A stretch of 64,000 bases of DNA, from contig NC_037639.1 in assembly GCF_003254395.2 (NCBI RefSeq), positions 4,134,501 through 4,198,500 on the forward strand, in the 5' to 3' direction. Each line of letters begins with the position of its first letter. Positions within the stretch are counted from its first letter, which is position 1. The DNA is from Apis mellifera (Eukaryota > Arthropoda > Insecta > Hymenoptera > Apidae). A program made the position numbers and the translations under genes. Shown piece after piece: positions 50,441 through 63,600 of this stretch. Below the pieces are notes generated by a model. It was not told the origin of the DNA and made no database searches. It saw only the letters and a program-made list of their open reading frames with translations.

Positions 50441-53400
50441 CGTTAAAAATTCCTCCTCCCGATCGAGACGGAGTACGTAACCAACCCTTCCTCGAAATAA
50501 TTAACCATCGTCCCTTCATTCAAGCGTAATTGCATCGTGTCCCTTTACTCTCGTGCCTCGAGAACCCGAGCAGTGCTCAAACTTAATGCACGCGACTTGA
50601 ACCCCTCCCCCTCCCCCTCTCCCTGAAAGGTACCAAGAACGGTAACACGCGTGGCAAACACGAAATCCACATTAATGTCCTCGAGATTGGTCGCGACAAA
50701 GGGAGGGACAGGGGGTTGAAAAGAGCGGCGAAAAAACGCGTGTATCTCTCGAGAAGAGGAAGGGACGTTTTAGGATGGGGCGGAATGGAAGAGGGGAAGT
50801 AGAAAAATCTCGGCCACTCGAGCCTCAAACACGCCTAAACGTGTACACCTCGAGCAACGTTTGCTCGAACACCCGGCTTCCTCCTTTCCAACCCATAAAA
50901 GTCTCTCGCTCCGCCAAGAGTTTGAAGAAGGGGTTGGTTGGTCGTCGCACCTTTCGATAGACGCAGAGAGAAAGAAAGACAGAGAGACGTCTTTAAGAGA
51001 AACAGAGAGAGAGAGAGCCATTGCTGACTAATGGCGCGCGCTAATTGTGCCGCATCGCACAACCCCTTCCTTCCTTCCTTACATGGAACCCTCCTCTCGT
51101 TCGTTGAACAATGATACGCAACAGACGAAGGGAGAAAGAGAGAGCGAGAATCTGGTTCGAGGAGCGACAACGAAGGGGAGAGAGGCGGTGAAGAGGGGCA
51201 GAGAAAGAGATACACGTGTACCAGGGATACCACTACTTCGTGGGCGGGGAGTGAAGTCGAGGGGGAGGGGAGGCGCTTGGAACCTGCGATAAATAGATTA
51301 AATTTGCCCCTCGATTCCCCCTTTTGACGGTGCGTTCGCCGGAAATAGATGGATGGCACGCGACCGGTATTACGCTGATATACCGCGTTGTACACCGGCA
51401 CGCTGATAATCGAGCGGTCGAATATCGACGACACAGATCCTCCGCGGATCCTCGCCGATCGAAGGCGAGGTTGTACGAATCACGAGATGTGCTCGACTTA
51501 TTTCCAGAAACGAGATTCGTACGTAATTGCGAGATAAGGTGTTTGGATCAAGAAAGGAGATAAAGTTACATCGAGTATTATATATTTTTTGAATTATTAT
51601 AAAATTGGGATTTAAGATTATTATCTTCGTTGTAACAAAGTGGGATCGGATAAATGGTGCGGCTCGCTGTACAAACGTACCTTTAACGTTGGTCTGAGAA
51701 TGTGTTATGGATTCGTTGATGCGAGTTAGTTGGGCTCTAATTGAAAGATTTTTAAGGTTAGATAAAGAGCGAAAGAGATGGTCGAGGCTAACACGTGTAA
51801 TTAGTGGAACAGCGTCGTTATCTCTTGGGAATTTGCAAGGACATGTTTATTTCTTTGAGGGAGAGAAAAAGAAAAAAGGAAAAAGAAATTGCAGTAACGC
51901 GAACCTATTATATGAAAGGTAATGTATACGTTGGAACGGGCAACGCCCAAGGAAAAGTACTTGCGTTATGTTCTCGAATGCGAAGTTTTCAAAGGAAATG
52001 AGATCGATTTTTCGTGAGATAAACGAAATGAGAAATCAAAACAGTTGATCACTAGTAATGTATTAATTTGCACGATGATTGTATTCCGTGAGAATTTAAT
52101 TACGATTGAAATGTTAGTTTGGGACGTAGAGCAAGATTGTGCATTCCAGATTAAGAGAAAAATGAATTCTGAGTGATCGTAATCTTAGGAATGTATATAT
52201 ATAGATAATCTGGAATGAATAAAAGGTATTGTAAAACAGAGAAAGGAAAACTGTACGAGTTTCAGAATATACTAATAGATTAAAATCGAAAATATTTTTG
52301 TCTCATTGTAAATTATATAAATATTTCAATTATTTGAAATGTACGAAACAATATTTAAATTCGAATTAAAAAAAGATAAAGTACAATTCTTTAATTTCCT
52401 CTCAATATTTAATTTAAAATGAATCGTCGAATATTGAAGAACAAACAAAATAAATCGGAAAACGAAATAATTAGTAGAAAGAGAAATTTTATACGACCTC
52501 GAAACGAAGATTAAACTTTTTCGAATCAAGATAATTTCTACTTCCGTTGCCCGATTTAAGTTCAAACTTTCAACTCGAACATTCGCCTGAGAATATCCAT
52601 CCGAGCGTTTTCCATTGTTGTGACGAGTTTCGCTCGAGTGTGAACAGCGATCGAACTAGGCGAGAGAACACTGAAAAGAATGTGAAAGTAAAACAAGAGC
52701 GTTTCTGATAAGTTTATGTAACGAATATCGCGTTGATCATTTTCCAATAGCCGGTCCATTCCTTTTCTCGTGGAAGCGAATTATTAGCACTCCACGGGCG
52801 GAATTTATATTTGCCGTGATTGCTGTGGAGGAAAAAGCGTAGAAAATTGGAGATCGCAAGGGGGGAGAAAAAAATGGAACTAGCGGTTAGTAGACGCAGG
52901 TCATCGAGATCGAGGAGAATATTGCATTATGCTGTATAGATTTCGAAAGTTCTGTGAAATTGCCAATGTTCCGCGCGTTTTCTATTTTTTTCTTTTTCTT
53001 CTTTCCTTAATGATTCGTGAAGAGAGGGACAATATATTAATAGCTTAATATGAATTTTAAAAATTCGAAAAAAATTTCTATGAAAATCGAACAACATTTG
53101 TACGTACTTCTGCGTATTTCCTCGACAGAGATTTTCCGTTTCGCGAACTTCATCGCGGATTATGAATAATGTAGATTCGCATCTCTAGGCACGATGATCG
53201 TGATAGATGAATTAGGAGAGATCCACACCGGCTGTCGCGACGCGTTAACGTTGTTAGGTTGTTGGAGGAATAATTCGTGGAGAATTTCTTCCAGAGTTTT
53301 TCGTGATTTCATTGAGGAAGAGACGTGGTACATCAGAGATTATCAATCTTACTTGTCCGTCTCCCTTGATCACGCTCTTTGGAACGAATAGGGGTGAAAA

Positions 53401-53447
53401 TCATCTGTTTCTATTTTTTAATCGAACCTTAACTTTGAAGTAACTAT
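50441..53447. other. CpG-bearing block and AT-rich DNA, no gene recognised
   Basis: 50441-51560 is among the most GC- and CpG-rich parts of the window, with GA-rich tracts, G runs and a short hairpin CCTCGCC/GGCGAGG near 51450. A 199-codon frame on the minus strand is rich in Ser/Leu from CT/GA tracts and is not credible as a protein. A candidate regulatory or 5' exon region on composition only. Confidence 0.45.
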
Positions 53448-53980
53448 TTAAATTGTTTAAATTAAATTAAACAAATCTTTTTTTGATAAGTATATATATT
53501 AATACTAAAATACAATTTCAAAGTTTTCGAAAATAGGTAAAATAAATGAGAAAGAATTTTCCATCTCATTCATAAATCGATCGATCTTCTTCCAAATTTA
53601 TTTATAAAATTCTAAATTGTTTAAATTAAATGGGATAAATCTTTGATAAGTATATATTAACAATACTAAAATATTCAATTTCAAAGTTTTCAATTTTGAA
53701 AATAGATAAAATAAAAGAGAAAGAATTTTCCATCTCATTCATAAATCGATCGATCTTCTTCCAAATTTATTTATAAAATTCTAAATTGTTTAAATTAAAT
53801 GGGACAAATCTTTGATAAGCATATATATATTAACAATACTAAAATACAATTTCAAAGTTTTCAATTTCAAAAATAAGGTAAAATAAAATGAGATAGAAAG
53901 AATTTTCCATCTCATTCATAAATCGATCGATCTTCTTCCACTTCCAATTTTGAAAAAAAATTTATAAAATTCTAACTTGT
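53448..53980. repeat. Three-copy tandem repeat, ~165-170-bp unit
   Basis: Three successive copies begin AATTGTTTAAATTAAA at 53451, 53615 and 53784. Each contains TTTGATAAG(T/C)ATATAT, CAATTTCAAAGTTTTC and CCATCTCATTCATAAATCG. Copies differ by a few substitutions and small indels, implying recent duplication. Non-coding. Confidence 0.92.
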
Positions 53981-56900
53981 TCAAAGATGGAAAACCAACA
54001 TTCGTTCAAAATTCTCATCTTTTGATATCTTTTTCGGTTAAAATGTGGAGGTGTGCAAATAAAATTTTAATTCCAGCAGCTAGGCTAACGAAAACACTTT
54101 GTGTTCCTTTATTCGAATTTTCGGATGATGCGGTTTTCAAAGAAATTCGCGCACGAATCCAGTAATTTTCGAGCATCTCGTCTATTTCCAGCACAATGGA
54201 ATTCTAACGTAATTTCCCGGATTCGCGAGCATTCCGCTCGTTTCCTAGGAGCTCGCATCATTTCCACGGTATTCCACCGCTAATCGAGTTGATCCAATCG
54301 GTCAAAGAAATTCTTTCAACTTTTTGATCGACTTTCCTCCAGGTTGCAATAAGATTTCGTACTTCGTTTTTACGATAGAATGATACCTGAGTTGAAGAGA
54401 CAGTTGTGAAATTATCTTCGAGTAATTTTAAATCGTCGAGAGCTTGAAAATTGAATATTTTTCTTTTAGGAAGAATTGTTTTCGAATTTCGCTTTCAATT
54501 AGAATAAATATTATGCTTTCCATAGATGATGCTTTGTTTAAATGTATTTTCTCAGGCATGGACTCGTTTCCTTATCTCCTGCCGCTTAAACTGTTTTTAT
54601 TACACATCTAAGAGAGTGAGATATTGTGAAAGGAAACATTGGATTTCTGATATTTATCGAGTTGTGTTTTTTTATTTAATTAAAACAAGTGTTCTAAAGT
54701 GGTTCAATTTATTAGAATGACTTGACAAATTCATTAACGATGTTTGTAATATTTTTTTGTATTGTAAACTTTTGAAACACTCGTTTCATAAATTAGTTAT
54801 AATATTTATAATATATTCATAGAACAAGAAATTAAAAATTAATAATAATATTTATTTGATATAATTAAGTCTGTTCAAAAAATAATTCTAATCCAATTTT
54901 CAATTTTATAGACATCTTGGAAAGATATAAAAATGTTCAAAGTTTCATTATAATACAATTCATACGTTTTTAATTCACGATAAAATTATAAGAAAAATAA
55001 TATTTCAATGATAATCGAGTTAAAAAATTAGAGCGATACTTATTAAAAATGGAGAAAGGATAATATTGCTCGTTTCACAATTTTTCCAAATTTTCCCTTA
55101 TAATATTAGCCATGGGAACGTATGGAGGTCTTAAAAAATTGGATAGTTAGCTGGAGCGATAAAGTCGTAGGAGTAAGTGGATTTCTAATTATTTTTTGCG
55201 GCCGTATAAATATAACTGGCCAGCCAGTAAAAATGTGCGGCAATTTCAGAGAGCGAATGTAAAAAATGAATATACTACGAGCACGTACTATATAATCTCT
55301 GGTTTATGTCAGATTAAAATATCCTTTGCATTACTTACAACCTGCCAAGCGAAATCTTTACTTATGTTTATGAAAAAGTAACATCGTGATATCTATCTTG
55401 CGAATATAAATTAATTTCGATGTGTATATTTTTATGCAGATTATGTTTCAACTTTAATTATTTCTCTGTAAAAAAAAAAAGAACGTGTATTTCGATATAC
55501 ATTTAATTTCTACGAATTTTTTAAAAATTAAAATTTTCTTTCGTGCATCGAGAGAAAAACTCGATGAATATAATATAAATTTTGAATAATTAGGAAAACG
55601 TATTTTGTGGAGAAATAATTCCATCCACACTTGTACAATTTATTTTAATCTACTAGAAATTCCGCGATATGCCAAGTACGTGTCTTCTCGTGTTATACAA
55701 TGATTAAGTAGCATTGTGAAATTCTCTCGAGAGAGAAGATCCAAGGATTAGGAAAGAATTTCGAATGTTCTTCTTTAGCCTAAAAATACCCGCGGTCTTA
55801 AATAGTTTCGAGAGGATCTGTTTAATTTAATCGGGACAAGTGCAGGGGCTTGTAGCAGCAGATGGGTGAGAATTCGTGTTTGGCGAAGGAAAGCGCGCCA
55901 ATACGAACTTTCTGCGAACGAATTTCAGAAAATTGTTCTCCATATGATGATGAAAACACATTTGTACACGCGAGAGGAACGGAAGAAAATTTTGAGAGAG
56001 AACAAATCGACGAAATTGAAAATTTTTATCCATCTTCTCGCGGTTTTCCTACGAATATATCGATGAAAGCAAACAAATACATTTAAGAATTTTAACTTTA
56101 ACCCGAGGAACAATTAATTTTAACAAATGTACATTTTACATCTGCAACTCGAAGTCTTTTTTATTTATTTGAATTTATTTCTTGAATCGACTTGAAATAT
56201 ATTCTCAAGTTTCGAATAAAGTTAAGGTTCTTTGAAATGGCAAATTTGTTTGAACAAGTGGAAAATAATGATATTATATTAATCTAATATAAAAATGAAT
56301 TAAAAGCATGACATTTAAAAAAAAAATGGAACAGATCCCAGATGATAATATATGCAATAGATATTTTATATCATTAATATATTTGCCCCTATAATGTTAC
56401 GAATGAAACCAGCATAAAATTTTCCATTTAAACCTTATCAGTTACTGGTAATCGTCATGCGATAGATGCGTCATGTGTTAAGATTACGTATGTATATATC
56501 TATGTAATTACATACGTTTATTTTTGTAACATTGTAGCTATGATGATAGTAACGTAAATTTCGAAGAAATAATTTGTATCATACACGACAAAGAAAAATA
56601 ACTGTAATCAATAATATTAAATCTGTATCGAAAAATCCGTGTCTGGATCTTCAATCAAAAATTGAACATTGTCTTTCTTTCCTCGATTTTTACATAACAA
56701 ATCCATTATCCATATCTGATTATTAAATCAAAAAAAAATCATCATCCTTCAATTTCAATTAAATAAATAATCACATCAATTAAATATCCTTTCAATTCAA
56801 ACTCCAATCCAAATTAATTTCGAATCTTCGCATTTCCCTTTATTTTCCAATGAATGAAAAAAAAAAAAGAAAAGAAATCATCACAATATATTTATACCAT

Positions 56901-57067
56901 CTCCTCCACTTTCCATTCGCGCGCAATACCGATATTCCCAAACTTGGACCATTACCATCGAAAGAAGCCCGCAGAATTCCGCAATGCGAAAGACATAAAA
57001 GGCACGTATTATACGGATAGCAGCGTGCACCAATATCGGTGGCGGTAACTCGAGTCGATCGAGGCGA

Positions 57068-57088
57068 GGGGAGGGGGAGGGGACAGGG
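57068..57088 (+). other. Potential G-quadruplex
   Basis: Four G runs in 21 bases (GGGG A GGGGG A GGGG ACA GGG) followed within 160 bp by the (TC)n tract. Together they make 56.9-57.3 kb the most promoter-like segment by composition, but no TATA/initiator pair or transcript evidence can be shown. Confidence 0.6.
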
Positions 57089-57220
57089 CAAATAATCCCG
57101 CGTCTGGCCGCGAGCGTATCGTTCTCCTTAAAAGCGAGGAGAGCAACGACGACTCTCGTCAGACACCGCGACCACTCGTTCCCTTCTTCTCGATTCGAGC
57201 CGAATTGCCGCCGCTGGCGA

Positions 57221-57245
<25 letters not shown>
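57221..57245. repeat. (TC)n microsatellite
   Basis: Twelve TC units within the GC-rich patch that also holds the G-run cluster at 57068-57088. Confidence 0.97.
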
Positions 57246-57251
<6 letters not shown>

Positions 57252-58025
57252 CTGCGCCGATCCCCGCTAAACTTTTCACTTCGGATCGATCACTCTGAAC
57301 GGAGAAGGTATTATTGCACGCAACTATTCTTTGATTACAAGTTCGATTATGCGAAAGTTTGTTTTCCAGCGAAATTCTGTGAGTCAGAAATCAAATTTTA
57401 AAGTTTCGTATATTACGCGTGTCAAGCGAAATTGTATACGGGTTTGTGGTGATTTATGAAGACAAGGGATTAATGTGTGTTTAACAATACCTCGATACAA
57501 TTCTTCAATAATGGAAATGCGAAGGAAACAATAGATTTTTTTAGAAGAATAGATAAACGAATTATTCTTATTTATTCAGAATTTTACAAATAAATAATAC
57601 TTTGTTTGAAAAAGTAGTTATATAAGAAACTTCATCCTGGTTACCAATAATATATTTTAAATAGTTTTACATGATTGGTCAGGAAAAAGGAAGACATGTT
57701 GAAAGAATACACGCGTTACATTCATCAAATTTCTCTACGAGAACTATTCAAATACCTTGAATGCTTTGAACCGAGGAGGAAAAAGAAGTCAATGGTCGGA
57801 GAAACGAGGGAATCAGCCCGCAAACTGCAAAAGCATCAGAAACGAACGAAAAGCAAGGTCGTTAAATAGCGGTTCGGGGGTGGGAGGTGAGCAGAGGTTA
57901 CTCACAAAACATGGTAGTTCCGACGAAAAGGGGGCGAGGAAAAGGGGTAATAGAATCGAACGGAAGGGGGTAGACGAGAGAACGGTTCACGGAAAACCGT
58001 CTCTCTTCTCTATGTGTATACATGT

Positions 58026-58047
58026 ATGTGTGTGTGTGTGTGTGTGT
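58026..58047. repeat. (GT)n microsatellite
   Basis: Perfect GT run of about eleven units. Confidence 0.97.
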
Positions 58048-58914
58048 ACCTCCTCGTAGGTCGTGACGTTATCGCGACGGTATTAACTCGAATCGAGCTT
58101 CCGTTAGGTCGAACCGCAATCAGCTACAACGAACGGAACTCGACGGAGCGTAATCTTTCTCCTGGCCACCCCTTCCCGACCCCTCCACGCTTTCGATATC
58201 CCGCCATTATGCGCCAAGAGCGGAACGCTACTCCTTTTCTGTGCCAATGAACCGACCGTGGATAAGAAAAGGAGGGAAAGATAGCCCGCCTCGACTCTGT
58301 CGAGGACAGACGACGATGAATGCGAGAATCGAAAGAAGTCGTGCGAAAGCCCTGTCCTATCCACAGAAATTGGAATTGGCTGGAAAAAATTAGAATTGGT
58401 TAAAATTTGGGATAAATTTCACTCACCGTTCCTTTTCATATTAAAATTAATCTTAAAAATTAATCTTCTTGATGTTTTTTTAAAACGCTTCTGATCATCA
58501 AGCAAGCAAGTAACGTTAATCTCGATTGGAATTGTAAAAATTTCGTCCTTATCGAGCGGATATCTCCTTTTCTCGGGACGAATTCCTATCCGAATCGTAT
58601 TTCCTCTTCGGGCGGCACGATCTGTCATCGGCCGGCCAACACACACCGGCGAATCGGATCGCGAGTTTTTCCCTCCCTCGGCCGATTCTAAAGGCGCGCC
58701 AGACGGTGCTGGCACGTCTGTCGAACTTATTGCCGGTCGAACAATGAGCCGGTGACCCGTCGCCGCTTGAAGAGGAAACGATCGATGGGTGTTTTGTACG
58801 AGTTCGACCCGACTCTGCCCGATTTTAAGCGCTTGTGTACGAGGTTTCTTATAGGGGGGGGATGGGTTTTGGTCGATTCGATTGCGAGAGAAGATTTTGG
58901 TGGGTTTTTTTTTC

Positions 58915-58938
58915 GATGAGGATGAGGATGAGGATGAA
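58915..58938. repeat. (GATGAG)n hexanucleotide repeat
   Basis: Between three and four GATGAG copies, the last imperfect. Confidence 0.9.
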
Positions 58939-59330
58939 GGAGAAAGAGATAATTTTATAGGTTTATATTTTTTTCTATTTTTGTTTCAATAATAATTTAT
59001 TTTCTCTCGTGATAATTAATGTTTTTCATAATTATGTATAGTTCAAATGTAACGTTTGTTTAAACGAGGAAAAGAAGTGACATTAATAGGCCATTTTTCC
59101 AAGAAATGGAATCTCCGTAAGTAAATCGATCTTCATAATTAGTTACGAAGCATTCATCACGATCGAATTCAATCATAGTTTACGTCAATTTCATAAACCA
59201 ATCTGCAGATACCTCTGGTAAGCGAAACTCACTTCGCCATTCACACGTCTATCCCCCATCAACGTGATAGATAGATTCGATAAATAGACATCCAATCCCT
59301 TCCGAACACCAACAAAAATCAACGACACGT

Positions 59331-59356
59331 ATATATATATATATATATATATATAT
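59331..59356. repeat. (AT)n microsatellite
   Basis: Thirteen AT units. Confidence 0.98.
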
Positions 59357-60485
59357 CAATTCTTCGATACTCCACGTATATACCTCGTTATATATCATTT
59401 TTCATTTAAGGTTATGTCACAATTTTTATTTTCATTCACATACAATTGGAATAAAAGTTAAGGAGATTTAATCGATGGAAAATTTTGTTTATTATCGTTA
59501 AAAGAAACGATAAATTAATCATTTTTTAACTCGTTCCATACAATTATTTCGCTTGTCGAAATAATTCCTTTCACTGGAAAAGTCGCGCGCGATTCGAATA
59601 ACGAAACGAATCAACAATACGATCAACGTTATGCTTCTCGAACGTTTCGAAAACGGATGGAAAGAAAAGGCGGAACGACAGGATCGAAGAATCGTAGAGA
59701 AGGGTGAAAAAAAAAAACTATGGGCGGTTTTGTGCCTGTCTTTCGCGATTGGAAATTGCCCGATACGGGTGAAACACGGCCGAGAAGAATCAATAACGAC
59801 GCGCGACAGCGACCATTTGCAAACATCGAGGCGTACGTAACAATTCATTGTCGCGCGCCAATGTTCCTTCCTTCGTCAAAGTTCAATTTAACTTTTCAAA
59901 TCCCCTCCCTTTCCTCTCTCTCGTCCATATTCCTTCTTCGCGTTGTCTGATCATTTTTCGTTTTTCTTTCTTCTCTCTCTCTCTCCTCGTTTGTTCTCAC
60001 GGAATACACGCAGTGGTTTTTCGACGTCAGCCATCTCATGGTAATTTCAATGGAGAAAAAACATCGGGTGCATGGAGTTCGGTTTACCGGTGAAGAGGAA
60101 CTTTTCAACGGATGAACAGTGATCGTTTTTCGTCGTATCCTTTCCTCTGTTCGCCTGCCTGCCAATTGTTTCTTTTTTTTCCTTTCCATCCCTGCAAAGC
60201 GGAATGGCGCAGCCCGCCGGGCTGTTTCGGCGTCTTCCACAAACGGGATATTAAAAACGGTGGAAAAAGGGCCTTCGACTGGAACCGGCCGCGTTTTATT
60301 AAATTAAAAAGAACGTTTGTCGTCGCGGTGAAATTCGCGGACAGTTTTCTATTAACTCTTTCGCGGACGGTGATTTTGGTTGCGGCATTTCCCGAATCTT
60401 GAAATTGAAGATAATTATTATTGGATAAGTAATTTATTTTGATTCGTACCATCCTGTTTAAAGGAATATTTGGAAAGTGAAGAAG

Positions 60486-60614
60486 AACAAAATTTTATGA
60501 TTAACAATTTATGTAAAAGCATTTTGGAACACTTTTAAATTTGTGTGTTGCTGGTAATTAAAAATTAATATTAAAAAATGTAAATGTGCAATGTTTTAAA
60601 ATATTAATAGAGAT
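60486..60614 (+). repeat. Dispersed direct repeat, copy 1 (~130 bp)
   Basis: Starts AACAAAATTTTATGATTAAC and contains AAAGCATTTTGGAAC, GTGTTGCTGGTAATTAA and TGTGCAATGTTT, ending ATTAATAGAGAT. The same blocks in the same order occur at 62181-62316. Possibly a small non-autonomous element or a segmental copy. Confidence 0.88.
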
Positions 60615-63600
60615 AGATAAAAATATTAATCTATATAGTTGATGATTTTCTCTGAAATAGCATTAAGGAAGATGATAATTGTTGGAAGAGTATAATATTG
60701 TTAATGAGAAATATTAATGGTGCGAATAATTGATTCTCTAAATAACTCTAAAATGAACGATTAAACGAAGCGAGCAACGTTGAAATAAAAGTAAGAGAAA
60801 TTGCTTGATATTTGAGATCGAAATTAAAATTGGAAAGAGATTTCTAGATTATTCTCTGCGATGATAGAAAAGTCTTGCTCTTTCGAAAACTTAACAAACA
60901 ATGTTAGAGCGTTCGTGGAAATTTCGTTCACGCATGTAACGAGAATGTTCAGATGGACAGAACGATTGAATTTGCTGGCTGTTTGGAGAAGAGACTCCGG
61001 GCATGTGTATCCATCGTAGTTCAACTTTACCTTTGTTTTATTTTTCAAGTAAAACAGACACTGCGAATAAAAACAACGAGACGTGTATTGAATCATTGAA
61101 CGCCCTCGGGCAAGATATATTCTTCCCAACGTTGAAAATGTTAAAATCGTTTCTAAGAATGATAAAGGATTCAACCGTGTCGAAAGATTAATGACTTATT
61201 GTTTCGTGCTCGGAATGATTCTTAAAATTGTTACGTTGCTCATTCGTCTTAATTGTTAATTTGACTGCAATATCTGAGTATATATTTATTCGATTATAAA
61301 TTATTGTCAAAAAGATGAACGAAATGAAGGAAACAAATTGCAAGAAATACAGAGATAAATATGTTCATCTTTATAAGTAAACACTTTAATTACTAAATAA
61401 TAAGATAATACTTTGAAATTTATTCGAATAAAAATTCTTATCTCAGCCAATAATAAAATTAAAATTAACTTATTCAATTATTGTATAAATACTTTATAGT
61501 ACGATTTTTTAAACTTCTTTCAGTATAATTAAAAAATTAAAAAAAAAAGTGCAAGATTCGATGAAACGAATCTCTTTCAAACTCGTGAAATATTAAATGG
61601 ATCTCCTCTTTTTTTTTTTTCTTTTTGCATTAAATTACAGACGTATGCATCGGTATAGGATATTCGCGTTTTATCGCGAAAAGACGATAAGGGAAGGAAG
61701 AATTTTTCCAGAGAGAGAAGACCGGGGCGGAAACTCGAGTGGGCAAGAACGGAAGTCACTTTGCGGGATGAGCCGCTTTCTTAAAATAAAAAGAACGGGA
61801 ATAAGAAGGGAAAGAGAAAAGGAGGAATGGGGGAGGGGGGAAAAAATTGGGAAAAAATAGGAAGGAAAAAGAGAGAACAGAGCAGGGTGAAAGGAGGAAA
61901 AATGAGAAGTTAGCCGGCGAGTTGCAAGTCGTCGCAGGTGCGGTAAACAATTCCTATTTCATTTTAATTCTACCGGAAAAATTCACGTTTTCAGCTACGT
62001 TTTACCATTCACCGTATAATGGCGTCCCTTCGTCTTTTTTTTAATCGCGTGATCTCTCGTTGGATATTTTTCATCAACCATGGTTGCAATCAATTTTCAC
62101 TTCTTAATAACTGTCGGCGTCTTAACAACTTCCACTTCCATTCACTCTGATCATTAAAAATAACTCGACGTATAGTGTGAAACAAAATTTTATGATTAAC
62201 AATTTATATAAAAGCATTTTGGAACTTTTAAATTTGCGTGTTGCTAGTAATTAAAAAAATTAATATTAAAAAATGCAAATGTGCAATGTTTGAGTGTTTA
62301 AAGTATTAATAGAGATCAAAAGTGTAATTTTCCTGTCATCGTGTAAAATAAAAATTTATCATAAAATGTATGGATACGTATTTAACTATTTAATATTGGA
62401 TTTTTTGATAAATATTTTAATAATAACATAATTTTTGAAATACTAATTATTGGAATGTATCTTTTTTTAAATTACATGTATATTTTCGAAAAATGATAAC
62501 TCGATAAACTCGTTCGATCGATTGAATAACGCTGTTCATCATTTCAATTTATTTGCAAAGTGAATTAATAAAGTATTAAATGATCCTTCGTTAAATGAAT
62601 TATACGCGTTCCGATTAATTATCATGGAATATCGTTTTTCAACAGCTTTGGATACGAAACATTTTTGATACGTTTTACAAATATATCTTTTTCAAGATTG
62701 ATATATGTAAATCGTTTCAGATTGTGTATTTATAATTTATATTATAAATGAAGGTAAATATTCTATTCTTACTTTTATTAAACAATTTTCCAATCACGAT
62801 GGGGCAACTACTGTTCCTTTTAATTTTTAAATAAAAATTAAAAATCACTATCTCTTAATTGTTTGAAAGGAATAAAAAATCTCTCTCAGTATAAAATATT
62901 TTTAATGTTACTTTTTATTTTATTCATTTTAATTTAAAGTGAATGATTAATACGAATTGTGAAGCGATTCATGTTTATATGATGATGATCGAAAATTGTA
63001 GTGTAGAGACAATGTCAGAAATCACTAATTCCATTAAGAACAGAAGCTTCACAGCATTATGTCGCAAACTACCAAAACACATTCCTAAATTCCTCGAGCA
63101 ACTCGCATTGTTTCACAGCTATGTATACGTAAATACGTGAGTTGAACGTGGGAAACGGGTTGTACTTGATAAATCAAATATTTGAAATATAACAACGAGA
63201 AAAATAAATTACTTTAGAATTGATAAAGGAGAAACAACATTAATTTCAATTTGAGAAATTTGTAGATAAAATTAAAGACATTAATATAATTGAATTAGAA
63301 TTTTTGTTTTAAGATATTTAAAATTCATCTTATACTTTATATTTTCCTTTTGTTAAAGCATTATTATCGTTAATCTCTAAATTTGTTTACTTAAAATTTT
63401 AAATCTATTAATTTAATATAATAACTTTAACATATCCTTTTTTAAACTTAAATAAATAAAATGACAAAATATTAGAATTTAAAAATTTCTAATAGAAAAT
63501 ATTTTCGCGTTAAATTATTATTTTCACGATTAAATTCAGATAATCTGAAAAATTCTCTCTCTCAGAATTTCTTTCATAGAATCTAATAATCAATTACAGA

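Larger units (their letters stand above)
53981..60485. other. Probable intron or regulatory DNA
   Basis: AT-rich to about 56.8 kb, then GC-richer at about 56890-58760 and 59560-60400, with CpG sites, G runs and microsatellites. No recognisable coding exon or RNA gene. Confidence 0.45.

Noticed and set aside
50835..51434. Longest open frame in the window (199 codons, minus strand)
   Set aside because: Dominated by Ser/Leu/Pro from CT/GA-rich tracts in a GC-rich patch where stops are rare; no domain, no splice context.
53194..53391. 65-codon plus-strand frame of balanced composition
   Set aside because: Too short, ends in a stop with no donor site, and no family recognised.
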